Below are positions 28,113-37,045 of a DNA stretch of 64,000 nucleotides, piece after piece; the first letter of the stretch is position 1; each line of letters begins with the position of its first letter. Origin of the DNA: Carboxylicivirga longa (GTDB lineage Bacteria > Bacteroidota > Bacteroidia > Bacteroidales > Marinilabiliaceae); NCBI RefSeq assembly GCF_050589825.1, contig NZ_JBNGOZ010000001.1:1-64000 (forward strand), in the 5' to 3' direction. The notes below the pieces were generated by a model. That model saw only the letters and a list, made by a program, of their open reading frames with translations, ran no database searches and was not told the DNA's origin. The position numbers and the translations under genes were made by a program.

Positions 28113-29240
28113 ATGAAATTTGTAGTTTCCAGTACGGAATTACTATCGCATCTGCAAGCTATTAGTCGTGTGATTAGTAATAAAAGTACATTACCAATCC
28201 TTGATAATTTTTTATTGGATCTGAAAGACAGTAAACTGGTGATGACAGCGTCTGACCTGGAGGTGACCATGGTAACGTCGCTGATGCTTGAAAATGCCGA
28301 TGGGGATGGGGTAATTGCATTGCCTTCGCGTATTTTACTGGAGACGCTAAAGAAATTTCCTGAGCAGCCCTTGAATTTTGAAATTAACATGGATACTTTT
28401 GGTGTTGATATCATTACTGAAAAGGGTAAGTTTAGTATTGTGGGGCAAGATGGAGCAGACTTTCCGGAATTGCCAACACTGGATGCAGACAAGAGTTCGG
28501 GACTGCAAGTGCCGGTTGACCTTCTTGAGTCAGGTATCAATAAAACTTTGTTCGCTACAGCTGATGATGAGTTGCGTCCGGTGATGAATGGTATTTTGGT
28601 GGAGCTGTCGCCCGATAATATGACTTTTGTGGCTTCTGACTCGCACAAGCTGGTGCGTTACCGTCGCCTGGATGCCACCACTGAATTTACAGCATCCTTT
28701 ATTTTACCCAAAAAGCCGGCAGGATTGCTTAAGAATGTATTGCCTAAGGAGAGTGGTGATGTATCCATTGAGTTTGATGATAAGAATGCCTTTTTTACCC
28801 TGCCCAACTATAAGTTAGTGTGTCGCTTGGTGGAGGGTAATTACCCAAGTTATAATGCAGTGATACCACAGGATAATCCTTACAAGGTGATCATCGATCG
28901 CAGTGAGTTTCATAACACCCTGGGACGTGTATCCATCTTCTCTAATCAGGCCAGTAATCTGGTGAAGCTGAAGATGACGCCCGGTGAAATGGTGGTGTCG
29001 GCGCAGGATATTGACTTTAGCATCTCGGCACACGAGCGATTAAGCTGTCAGTACGAAGGCGATCAGATGGAAATTGGTTTTAAGTCGGGCTTCTTGGCTG
29101 ATATCCTCGATAATCTGAATTCCACTGATGTGATTCTTGAATTATCGGATCCTTCAAGAGCCGGTATTCTTCTGCCCTTTGAGAATAATGAAAACGAAGA
29201 TGAGTTGATGCTGTTGATGCCGATGATGATTAACGTGTAA
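28113..29240 (+). CDS. dnaN: DNA polymerase III beta subunit (sliding clamp)
   Basis: Product of 375 aa with the three repeated clamp domains, ending in LLMPMMINV as in Bacteroidota DnaN. Conserved blocks include LPILDNFLLDL, ATDDELRPVMNGI and VASDSHKLVRYR. The clamp tethers polymerase III to DNA. It follows gldG after a 224-bp gap and has its own terminator. dnaA is not adjacent, so this is not an origin region. Confidence 0.97.
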   Translation: MKFVVSSTELLSHLQAISRVISNKSTLPILDNFLLDLKDSKLVMTASDLEVTMVTSLMLENADGDGVIALPSRILLETLKKFPEQPLNFEINMDTFGVDIITEKGKFSIVGQDGADFPELPTLDADKSSGLQVPVDLLESGINKTLFATADDELRPVMNGILVELSPDNMTFVASDSHKLVRYRRLDATTEFTASFILPKKPAGLLKNVLPKESGDVSIEFDDKNAFFTLPNYKLVCRLVEGNYPSYNAVIPQDNPYKVIIDRSEFHNTLGRVSIFSNQASNLVKLKMTPGEMVVSAQDIDFSISAHERLSCQYEGDQMEIGFKSGFLADILDNLNSTDVILELSDPSRAGILLPFENNENEDELMLLMPMMINV

Positions 29241-29260
29241 TATTTGTTTGTACTTAATAT

Positions 29261-29304
29261 ATAAAAGCCGCTGTATCTTTTTCGATATAGCGGCTTTTAT
29301 TGTT
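29261..29304 (+). terminator. Intrinsic terminator of dnaN
   Basis: AAAAGCCGCTGTATC (29263-29277) pairs over 15 positions with GATATAGCGGCTTTT (29284-29298) with one G-T wobble, followed by a T-rich tail. It is strong in both directions and marks the edge of the core block before the AT-rich island. Confidence 0.93.
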
Positions 29305-29509
29305 TTACAGAGAATTTTAGCAATGGAGAGCTTGCATGTATGAAGGGGGTCAGCAGAAAGCCTGTTTCTTGTGGCGATGCGGAGCAGCCTTATCAAATGC
29401 CAATTAGTCCATAGGTATATTAAATATATTATGTAGCTTCAAGGGCAATATAAATAATATGATTTGTATTGGGGAGTTATGGCAAATTAAAAACTAAACC
29501 AACTATACT

Positions 29510-30883
29510 ATGAGACAACTAACTATCTTCCTATCTTTATTATTGAGCAGCTCATTATTAGCTCAGAATAAGTTAGTTCCAAAATTTGATGAACGAATAG
29601 AATTATTAAGCGTTGTTTTTCGATTGGCTGAATCACCCGAATACATCAATAATTCAATAAAGTTGTATTCTGATTCCGTAGATGCCTACTTCAATCAGTA
29701 TAAAAATCATGAAGTGGTAAAACTAGCCCAAAAGCTACGTAAGAAAAATGGTGTTGCCTATGATGCTGTTATGTCCATGGCAATTCATTTGCGCATTGAT
29801 AATAACACAATACGATTTGATGAATCCTTAACGCGTAAAAACCTCGATAACCGTTGGGGGAAGTACAGCGACAATTTCGTCACTAAACTTTCTGATTTTT
29901 ACAGCAAAAGCGAGTTCAAACAATTCTTTAATAGAAACAAACCGCTGTATGAAATTGCAGAAGAGCGCTTTGGTAATATTAGTCAGTCGCTAGATATAGA
30001 ATGGTTCGAGAACTTTTATGGATACCAGCCAAAGGGCAAATATCACATTGTTCTTAGTTTACTAAATTATGGAAACTATGGTCCCAAAACATTAGCCAAA
30101 TCAGGAGAAGAAAACATCTATTCTATTCTTTGTGCATGGGAAACAGACAGCCGTGGAACTCCTAAATATCATGCCAATCAAAAGGGAACCTTAGTTCACG
30201 AATTTTGCCATTCATTTTGCAATCAATTGGGAGAAAAGTATATCCCGCAAATGGAACCAAAGGCAACCGAATTTTATAAAACTGTTTCAAAGTTAATGCG
30301 CAGACAAGCCTATGGTTCATCGCAAACTATGATTAATGAAATATTGGTTAGGGCCAGTACGATTAGATATTTTGAAGATACGGGAGTAGATGAAACTTCT
30401 ATTGATAGAATGTTGCTCAGTGAACAGGCTAATGGTTTTTTGTGGATTGATACTCTTTATCAGAGCTTTAATAATTATACCAGCAATCGTGAAAAATATG
30501 CAACTCTTGATGATTTTATGCCGCAAGTTGTGAGTTTGCAGAATTCATTATTACCTGAGGAGCTTCTTAAAAATTATAATAGTAACTGCCCGCGTATTAT
30601 AAGTTCATCAATTACTAATGGAGCTAAAGATGTATCACCAAGCTTAAGCGAAATTATAATCGAATACGATAGGCCGATGGCAAGTTATGGTATTTCTGAT
30701 AAGGGCAATCCACCGGAATTGGAGGTGGAGTGGAAAGACCAGCAGCATACAATTTTGAGTGTTAAGGTTGTTTTAGAAAGCGATACTGATTACGCGCTTC
30801 ATTTCCATCCGCCATTTAATGTCGATCGATATAAGTTTCCTCTTAAAGAAAGCTTTAAGCTTAAGTTTAAAACTAAAAAATAA
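29510..30883 (+). CDS. Secreted DUF4932 protein with HExxH motif and C-terminal Ig-like domain
   Basis: Product of 457 aa with a signal peptide (1-19, SSLLAQ). Residues about 25-340 match the DUF4932 family and hold a zinc-protease-like HEFCH motif at 230-234. Residues about 360-455 look like a Big_5 Ig-like domain (NGAKDVSPSLSEIIIEYDRPM). DUF4932 proteins are uncharacterised; the HExxH motif suggests a metallopeptidase. Base composition is clearly more AT-rich than in the dnaN and mnmA neighbours. A GC-rich palindrome follows the stop codon closely. Acquisition by transfer is plausible. Confidence 0.82.
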   Translation: MRQLTIFLSLLLSSSLLAQNKLVPKFDERIELLSVVFRLAESPEYINNSIKLYSDSVDAYFNQYKNHEVVKLAQKLRKKNGVAYDAVMSMAIHLRIDNNTIRFDESLTRKNLDNRWGKYSDNFVTKLSDFYSKSEFKQFFNRNKPLYEIAEERFGNISQSLDIEWFENFYGYQPKGKYHIVLSLLNYGNYGPKTLAKSGEENIYSILCAWETDSRGTPKYHANQKGTLVHEFCHSFCNQLGEKYIPQMEPKATEFYKTVSKLMRRQAYGSSQTMINEILVRASTIRYFEDTGVDETSIDRMLLSEQANGFLWIDTLYQSFNNYTSNREKYATLDDFMPQVVSLQNSLLPEELLKNYNSNCPRIISSSITNGAKDVSPSLSEIIIEYDRPMASYGISDKGNPPELEVEWKDQQHTILSVKVVLESDTDYALHFHPPFNVDRYKFPLKESFKLKFKTKK

Positions 30884-30892
30884 CATGCCATA

Positions 30893-30975
30893 ACAAACCG
30901 TAATAATGCATAGCTTGCCGCAGGCGCAACACAGGCTGCGCATCATACGGCAGGCCGTTGTAGCCAAAGCTGCTA
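30893..30975. repeat. GC-rich imperfect palindrome, copy A, in the accessory island
   Basis: An imperfect inverted repeat (left arm about 30898-30914, right arm about 30934-30950) begins TAACAAACCG eight bases after the DUF4932 stop codon. Its right half holds CATCATACGGCAGGCCGTTG (30941-30960), of which 17 of 20 bases recur at 31779-31798 behind the next gene. The layout recalls integron attC or REP-like sites. No integrase gene is in the window. Confidence 0.45.
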
Positions 30976-31022
30976 CAGATGAGTAGAATTATCTAAAACA
31001 AGAAACTATTAAGAAGTGAAAT

Positions 31023-31625
31023 ATGAAAGACGATAAAATAGAATTTAATTTTTTCGCTCAGAGTTATGCGCAATTTCTTATTTTAGAGGCATTGACTTTT
31101 AACGAAAAAATGCTTTCTAAGGAATTGTTTGAATATGTTGTTGAGAAAAGCAATCCTAGTTTGTTGAGCGCGTCTGTGAAACAATTGAATATATACTTGT
31201 TAGAAATGGTTTCTATTGGACTAATAGACTTGGAGCATATTCCAGAATTAAGAAACCAAGAACAACAGTCTTTTTCAATTACTGAAGCTGGAATTGAAGC
31301 ATTGAGAAATAGAACTTTTCAAAGTGTCGCTTCTTCGGCTTTCTTTAATAGACAGGCGATTAGATTGTCAAGAAGAACGTTGTATTTATCAATTATTTCA
31401 GTTGGTATTGCCTTGATTTCAATATTTATTTCAATAAGCTCTTCAAATTCAAGTTATATAGAATATCATAATATGAAGAAAGAATTCAATGAAATAAGAA
31501 AAATTCTAATTAATACTGATTCTGTTGAATTTAAACTAAATCGTATGCAACTCAATGAAATTATTTCAGCGAATAAGTTAGATACAATCATAATAATAGA
31601 TAAAGCTCAGGCTACAACACGCTAG
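31023..31625 (+). CDS. Orphan protein with winged-helix-like N-terminus, one membrane helix and coiled coil
   Basis: Product of 200 aa; I do not recognise the family. Residues about 10-100 read like a winged-helix domain (LLEMVSIGLIDLEHI ... FSITEAGIEALRNR). One transmembrane helix spans about 119-140, followed by a charged coiled-coil-like tail to 200. It is AT-rich with no signal peptide. It lies between two copies of the GC-rich palindromic motif. A membrane-bound regulator or part of an accessory system is possible but unsupported. Confidence 0.7.
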   Translation: MKDDKIEFNFFAQSYAQFLILEALTFNEKMLSKELFEYVVEKSNPSLLSASVKQLNIYLLEMVSIGLIDLEHIPELRNQEQQSFSITEAGIEALRNRTFQSVASSAFFNRQAIRLSRRTLYLSIISVGIALISIFISISSSNSSYIEYHNMKKEFNEIRKILINTDSVEFKLNRMQLNEIISANKLDTIIIIDKAQATTR

Positions 31626-31934
31626 AATAAAGCATATGGGTACAATGATTTTTAGGAAGTTGAGTGGGGTTTTTGAACACCGCCAAATCTTTGATTTGGC
31701 TTTCATGAAAAGGTAAAACAAATATGCGCATTGGCTCCGCTCCTTTTGGGAAGTTGGTAAGGTTAAATCGCCTTACGACATCATGCGACAGGCCGCTGGC
31801 GAAAATACAGGCATCACTTTAATCTTGAAAAATTTTATACCTGGACTGGTTTCACAAACGTCCATGGAGATAAAAAGTACATCCTTATAGTCTTATAATA
31901 AGACTATAATCAACAATTATAAAAGAATAGTATT
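31626..31934. repeat. Intergenic region with hairpin, palindrome copy B and upstream operator
   Basis: This 309-bp gap holds no gene. It carries a perfect hairpin (GCCAAAT 31682-31688 / ATTTGGC 31694-31700), then CATCATGCGACAGGCCGCTG (31779-31798), which matches copy A at 17 of 20 positions, and a near-start palindrome at 31885-31909. The same kind of GC-rich motif thus follows two successive AT-rich genes. Confidence 0.45.
31885..31909. promoter_or_regulatory. Perfect 12-bp inverted repeat just upstream of the phosphoesterase gene
   Basis: TTATAGTCTTAT and ATAAGACTATAA are exact complements around one central A. The site ends 25 nt before the start codon at 31935, where a repressor or activator would act. 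No T run follows, and the stem is AT-rich, so a terminator is unlikely. Confidence 0.5.
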
Positions 31935-32768
31935 ATGAAGCTACAAATCAATAAATATTTACTAATTGCGGTGCTTATATTCAGTATCTCATGTACAGAA
32001 AAAGAAGATGAGTCTTTTTCTTTTGTTCAATTATGCGATACTCAGTTAGGCTTTGATTCTGAGGGTTATGAGAATGATGTTGATAAGTTCAAGCGAGCTG
32101 TTGCTCAAATTAATGAACTCAACCCAGATTTTGTGATTGTGTGTGGCGACCTTGTTAATATTCCAGTTGACAGTACATTTTCAGACTTTAAAAAAATTGC
32201 TGCAGGTTTGAAAATGCCATGTTATAATGCCCCGGGAAATCATGATGTTGGAAATAATCCGACAGATAGTACGCTTACTTATTATCGTAAAACGATCGGA
32301 AAGGATTATTATGAATTTCATCATAAAGGATATTCATTTATAGTGACCAATAGCCAATTGTGGAAAGGAAACTCCGGTAATGAGTCAGATAGACATGATC
32401 TTTGGTTTAAGCAGACTTTAAAGAATCAAAGCGCTAAGAATTATCCTGTAGTTGTAGTTGGGCATTATCCCTTGTTTTCTGAAAAGCCTGAAGAGGAGGA
32501 AGGGTATTTTAACTTTCCATCCCTTAAAAGGCAAGAGCTGCTGGCATTATTTTCACGAAACAATGTTGTTGCTTACTTATCAGGTCATGCTCACAAGTTA
32601 ATCATTAACAATTATGACAATATTCAAATGGTAAGTGGAGAAACGCTCAGTAGAAATTTCGACAATAAACCTTTTGGATTCAGACTTTGGCAGGTTTCGC
32701 CAGATACTGTAATGCAAAATTTTGTTCCCTTGCAAACAACATTAGTTCATGACGGAATAATTAAATAA
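31935..32768 (+). CDS. Metallophosphoesterase lipoprotein (calcineurin-like)
   Basis: Product of 277 aa. The lipobox ends FSISC with Cys20. The calcineurin-like metal-binding blocks are all present: CDTQLGFD, VCGDLVN, PGNHDVG, VVGHYPLF and SGHAHK. The first block has DxQ instead of the common DxH, a known variant that may alter the second metal site. It is AT-rich like the rest of the island and preceded by a perfect palindrome. It is exported to the periplasm or cell surface; substrate is unknown. Confidence 0.88.
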   Translation: MKLQINKYLLIAVLIFSISCTEKEDESFSFVQLCDTQLGFDSEGYENDVDKFKRAVAQINELNPDFVIVCGDLVNIPVDSTFSDFKKIAAGLKMPCYNAPGNHDVGNNPTDSTLTYYRKTIGKDYYEFHHKGYSFIVTNSQLWKGNSGNESDRHDLWFKQTLKNQSAKNYPVVVVGHYPLFSEKPEEEEGYFNFPSLKRQELLALFSRNNVVAYLSGHAHKLIINNYDNIQMVSGETLSRNFDNKPFGFRLWQVSPDTVMQNFVPLQTTLVHDGIIK

Positions 32769-32920
32769 TCTTGGTGAATTAATAACTACTGGGGTATAGA
32801 GACATTGTTATTAGAGAAAGCTTCTATAGTGCAAGCCATTTTCAGTTTCTTTATTTGATGTGTGGAATCCTAATGTTCCATACGACGCTCTTTCTGTGCT
32901 TGTTGCGAAGTGTTTGTCAA

Positions 32921-32954
32921 TTGATGGCAGGAATAAATAAAAATTGTACTTTTG
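32921..32954 (+). promoter_or_regulatory. Promoter of mnmA
   Basis: TACTTTTG at 32947-32954 fits TAnnTTTG, with TTG at 32921-32923 as a -33 candidate 23 nt upstream (TTTG at 32913-32916 is the alternative). It lies 32 nt before the start codon chosen for mnmA. Confidence 0.55.
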
Positions 32955-32986
32955 TGCGCTAATTGGCAATAAAGAAGACAACTATC

Positions 32987-34189
32987 ATGCAAAAGAAAAA
33001 AGTCGTAATAGGCCTGTCGGGAGGCGTTGATTCAAGTGTTGCAGCCTATGTACTTAAGGAACAAGGCTATGAGGTGATTGGGCTTTTTATGAAGAACTGG
33101 CACGATACTACCGGTGTGCTTAAATCGGACTGTCCGTGGTTAGACGATCAGTTTGATGCCCAGGCCGTGGCCATGAAGCTGGATATTCCTTTTCACACGG
33201 TAGATCTAAGCGATTTTTATCGTCAGCGCGTGGTGGATTATATGTTTTCGGAGTACGAGAAAGGCCGCACGCCCAATCCGGATGTGCTGTGCAACCGCGA
33301 GATTAAGTTCGATGTGTTTATGGATAAAGCACTGGAGCTGGGTGCCGATTATGTGGCAACGGGTCATTACTGCCGCAAGGAAACGGTGCTGGTTGACGGC
33401 CGCGAGGTACATCGCCTGTTGGCCGGAAGCGATGATAACAAAGATCAGAGTTATTTCCTTTGTCAGCTCAGTCAGCAGCAGCTGGCCAAAGCCTTGTTTC
33501 CCATCGGGGATATCGTTAAACCCGAGGTGCGTCGTATTGCCAATGAGCTGAACCTGATTACGGCTCATAAAAAGGACTCGCAGGGCATTTGCTTTGTGGG
33601 TAAGGTGGATTTGCCGGTTTTCCTGCAGCAGAAACTGGAGCCTAAAAAAGGCCGGGTTTTTATGATTGATGCCGATTGTGAGCTTTTTAAGCGCGACTGG
33701 AGCAAAGCCGAAGGAGAGGCACCGACCGATGAGGATCTGGCGGAGCTATCCCTGCCTTATGCTTTTCATCCCAAGTATGGCAAGCGTATCGGTGACCATA
33801 ACGGGGCGCATTTTTATACCATAGGGCAGCGCAAGGGTCTGAATATCGGTGGATTTCCAGAACCTTTATTCATTATTGGTACCAATGTGGATTATAATCA
33901 GGTGTATGCCGGCATGGGCAAGCAGCATCCCGGTTTGTTCCGTAAGGTACTGCGCATTATGCCCGATGAGGTACATTGGGTGCGCAACGATTTGGCCATG
34001 ACGGTGGGTGAATCGCGTCGTTTGAATCTTCGTATCCGCTATCGTCAGCCCCTTCAGCAGGGAGTGCTCCATTATCGTGCCAATGGTCTGTTTCTTGTAT
34101 TTGACGAGCCGCAGCGGGGCATCACGGCCGGTCAGTTTGCCGCCTGGTACGATCAGGATGAGTTGATTGGTTCGGGTGTAATCAGCTAA
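32987..34189 (+). CDS. mnmA: tRNA-specific 2-thiouridylase MnmA
   Basis: Product of 400 aa from the ATG at 32987 (MQKKKVVIGLSGG); the TTG-initiated frame from 32963 adds eight residues and is unlikely. The PP-loop is GLSGGVDSS, the catalytic cysteines lie in NPDVLCNREIKF and SQGICFVGKVDL. MnmA thiolates U34 of Lys, Glu and Gln tRNAs using a persulfide donor. It directly abuts the convergent sixA gene with no spacer. Confidence 0.96.
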   Translation: MQKKKVVIGLSGGVDSSVAAYVLKEQGYEVIGLFMKNWHDTTGVLKSDCPWLDDQFDAQAVAMKLDIPFHTVDLSDFYRQRVVDYMFSEYEKGRTPNPDVLCNREIKFDVFMDKALELGADYVATGHYCRKETVLVDGREVHRLLAGSDDNKDQSYFLCQLSQQQLAKALFPIGDIVKPEVRRIANELNLITAHKKDSQGICFVGKVDLPVFLQQKLEPKKGRVFMIDADCELFKRDWSKAEGEAPTDEDLAELSLPYAFHPKYGKRIGDHNGAHFYTIGQRKGLNIGGFPEPLFIIGTNVDYNQVYAGMGKQHPGLFRKVLRIMPDEVHWVRNDLAMTVGESRRLNLRIRYRQPLQQGVLHYRANGLFLVFDEPQRGITAGQFAAWYDQDELIGSGVIS

Positions 34190-34693
34190 TTATTTAAACA
34201 TTTTAGGACTGATAAACCAGTCGATCTTACCTTCGCGTGCATTTACTTGTTCCCAGCTTTCCACATCAAAGGAGATTGCGATGGTTCCGGTGGTGGGAAA
34301 GTGTAGATAATCACTATTGCTCAGTGTAATGGCTGACATGGCAATTTCCGGATTGTGTCCAATAATCATAATGCATGGGTACTTTTCATTGTATTGGGCA
34401 AGATAAAGCAGCAATTCAGAAGTGGTGTAACCATCGTAAAGAAACTGTTCGCGCACGATGTGATGTTTTTCAATATTCAGCAGTTCTGCAAACACCCGCA
34501 TGGTTTGTGTGGCACGTGCTGCAGTGCTGCTAATCAGTAGATCCGGATGTATGCCGCGTGTTGTCATATCCTGGGCGATCAACTTGCTGTCATCATAGCC
34601 TCTGGGCTTGAGTTCGCGTTCGAAATCGGATTTATCGCTGTTATAGCCCAGTTGTTCTGTTTTGGCGTGGCGCGTAAGGATCAGTGTTCTCAT
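34190..34693 (-). CDS. SixA-type histidine phosphatase
   Basis: Product of 167 aa of the phosphoglycerate-mutase-like superfamily. The catalytic RHA motif is LTRHAKTEQ at the N-terminus, with the second arginine in SSTAARATQTM and the second histidine in MIIGHNPE. SixA of E. coli dephosphorylates a phosphohistidine in the nitrogen phosphotransferase protein NPr. It overlaps ppk1 by 4 bp (ATGA), so the two are coexpressed, and a common role in phosphate metabolism is plausible. Confidence 0.88.
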   Translation of the reverse strand: MRTLILTRHAKTEQLGYNSDKSDFERELKPRGYDDSKLIAQDMTTRGIHPDLLISSTAARATQTMRVFAELLNIEKHHIVREQFLYDGYTTSELLLYLAQYNEKYPCIMIIGHNPEIAMSAITLSNSDYLHFPTTGTIAISFDVESWEQVNAREGKIDWFISPKMFK

Positions 34694-36792
34694 GACTTTG
34701 CTTTTTTTGTGTTACCGGCATGTTGACGAGCTAACTGGTCGAGCTCTTTCAGGTATTGATAGCTTGCGTATTGCGCCCGCAGTGGTTTATCGCCTTGATT
34801 CACGGGTACATTCTTAAGGTCTTTATCTATACGTCGAAGTTTAATATTGTCTTGCAGCTGCATCTCCAGCATCGTAAGTATTTCAGCCTTAAGATCGGCT
34901 TGTTCAATGGGAAAGGCCGTTTCTATGCGTCGGTTAATGTTGCGGTTAAGCCAGTCGGCCGATGAGAGGAACATTTCGGTATCGTTATCGTTACCAAATA
35001 CCCATATTCGGGCATGCTCCAGGTAACTATCCACCAGTCTTAGCACTCTTATATTTTGACTGTACTCCTGTTCGGGTACCAGGCAGCAAATGCCCCGCAC
35101 AATCAAATCTATTTTTACACCGGCTCTGCTCGCTTCATACAGTTTGCTGATAAGATTTTTGTTTTGTATTCCGTTCATCTTCAGCAGTAGGTAGCCTCCT
35201 TTTCCACTTTTTGCCAGATCAATCTCGCGGTTAATACGCTTCATAATTTCCTTGCGCAGATTAATTTGCGTGATCAGTAGTTTGTTGAGTTTTGGCTTTG
35301 TACTTTGGTCTTCCAGGTAGTTGAATAAAGCCTCCATGTCATCGAGGTAGGCATCGTTGCAAGTGAAGAAGCCGTGATCGGCATACTGACGGGCTGTTTT
35401 CTCATTAAAGTTACCAGTGCTTAAGTAGGCAAAGGAACGCTTGCGCACACCGCGGGAACGTCGTATGGCCATCGCCATTTTAGCATGCACTTTCAGGCCG
35501 GGTATGCTGTAGATAATTTTAATACCCGCTTTTTCCATCTGCCGTGCAAAATGCAGGTTATTGGCCTCATCAAAGCGGGCTTTCACCTCTACAAATACTG
35601 TTACTTTCTTTTTGTTATGAGCCGCAAATATTAAGGCACCTACCACCTCAGAATTACTCGCCACCCTATACTGTGTCACTTTTATTTCATCTACCTTTTC
35701 ATCCGTTGCCGCCTCACGTAAAAACTGTATTACATAGTCGAACGAGTGATAGGGGAAATGCAGCACGCGCTCCTTGCGTTTGATGGCTTCAAACATGGAG
35801 CCGGCCTTATCCAGCTCGTAGGGTCTGATGGGTTGGGGTGCTTGCCATTGAAGTTGGGGCGCGTACGGGTTGGGGAAATTAAAAAAGTCGTGCAGGTTTT
35901 GGTAGCTGCCTGTTTCCACCAGTTCAATCTGCTTTATGTCGAAGGATTTCATTAGGAAGCCCAGTACATCGGCGGGTATGGAACGGTCGTGGTAAAGGCC
36001 GGCCGGTGTACCTGTTTTTCGCAGTGCCAGGTTTTTTCTTATTTTCTCTACCAAGTCGCCCCAAAACTCATCTTCAATACCCAAATCAGCGTTACGGGCT
36101 ATCTTAACGCCCCAGCTGCCCACCACATCATATCCCGGAAACAGCTCGGGTAAACCGTAGCGAAGTGCATCATCCAGAAACATATAATGGTACTGATTAT
36201 CAATCTTCGGTAGCTCAATAAAGCGGGGGTGATCGTTGGTGGGTACTTTGATAAGGGCATACCGCGGTCGCCGCTTTTTATCGGGTTTGTCTTTTTTTAT
36301 TTTGCGGTAGAGCTTTACTGCCAGGTAAAGGCGGTTGTCGCGCATAAAGCTGCGCGTACCTTTGTTAAGTAGCACGGGCTGGCAGTAGGGAATGAGCTCG
36401 GTATGGAAAAAGTCGTGTATAAATTGCAAATGCCTTGGTTCGTTGGAGTAACCATCGCGGTGCAGTATGATGCCGTTTTGCTTCATCAGGGGCATAATTT
36501 CCCCTTTGAAGATGCGGCTGTATTCGCGCCAGTGCTGCCTTACAATGGTGTTAATTTGCTCAAGAACAGGGCCTGCGTTGGGCAGGTCGGGGTAGCCTTC
36601 GGGGTGCAGGGTAGCGTTGCGGTATTCAGCTACTCTCACCTTATAAAATTCATCCAGATTATTGGAGTATATGGCCAAAAATTTGAGGCGTTCAAATAGG
36701 GGCAGACTGCCGTCTTTCGCCTCTTCAAGAACACGGTGGTTGAAAGAAAGCCAACTGATATCGCGGTTGTAAAATTGCTGTTCGATGAGCAT
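34690..36792 (-). CDS. ppk1: Polyphosphate kinase 1
   Basis: Product of 700 aa from the ATG at 36792 (MLIEQQFYNRDISWL); that opening FYNRDISWLSFNHRVL is the conserved PPK1 N-terminus, so the 36-residue upstream extension is dropped. The autophosphorylated histidine is in IPGLKVHAKMAM, and YLSTGNFNEKTARQYADHGFFT is the PLD-like second half. The enzyme makes polyphosphate from ATP reversibly. The next gene downstream is a SixA-type phosphatase, with a 4-bp overlap. Confidence 0.95.
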   Translation of the reverse strand: MLIEQQFYNRDISWLSFNHRVLEEAKDGSLPLFERLKFLAIYSNNLDEFYKVRVAEYRNATLHPEGYPDLPNAGPVLEQINTIVRQHWREYSRIFKGEIMPLMKQNGIILHRDGYSNEPRHLQFIHDFFHTELIPYCQPVLLNKGTRSFMRDNRLYLAVKLYRKIKKDKPDKKRRPRYALIKVPTNDHPRFIELPKIDNQYHYMFLDDALRYGLPELFPGYDVVGSWGVKIARNADLGIEDEFWGDLVEKIRKNLALRKTGTPAGLYHDRSIPADVLGFLMKSFDIKQIELVETGSYQNLHDFFNFPNPYAPQLQWQAPQPIRPYELDKAGSMFEAIKRKERVLHFPYHSFDYVIQFLREAATDEKVDEIKVTQYRVASNSEVVGALIFAAHNKKKVTVFVEVKARFDEANNLHFARQMEKAGIKIIYSIPGLKVHAKMAMAIRRSRGVRKRSFAYLSTGNFNEKTARQYADHGFFTCNDAYLDDMEALFNYLEDQSTKPKLNKLLITQINLRKEIMKRINREIDLAKSGKGGYLLLKMNGIQNKNLISKLYEASRAGVKIDLIVRGICCLVPEQEYSQNIRVLRLVDSYLEHARIWVFGNDNDTEMFLSSADWLNRNINRRIETAFPIEQADLKAEILTMLEMQLQDNIKLRRIDKDLKNVPVNQGDKPLRAQYASYQYLKELDQLARQHAGNTKKAKS

Positions 36793-37045
36793 GGTCTTAG
36801 CATCTAGTCCCCTAAAAATATTAAAAATAGGGTAAATTTGACAATGATTTTTAACATTTAGGAAGGAATAAAATACTAGACTAATACGATGCTGACTCAT
36901 TAGTATAAGGATGAGCGAATTAGCCTGGTGATTAGGTGAGAAGATTGAGGCAGTGGGTTTTTTATGCCAGCTGTGAATAGAATCACGGTACTCATATTTT
37001 GTTGCCTGATACCTTTCTCTTTGATTCAGCCTGGAATGAGGAGGC

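Noticed and set aside
36793..36900. 36-residue N-terminal extension of ppk1
   Set aside because: PPK1 begins with the FYNRDISWL block soon after the start; the extension is AT-rich and looks like promoter DNA.
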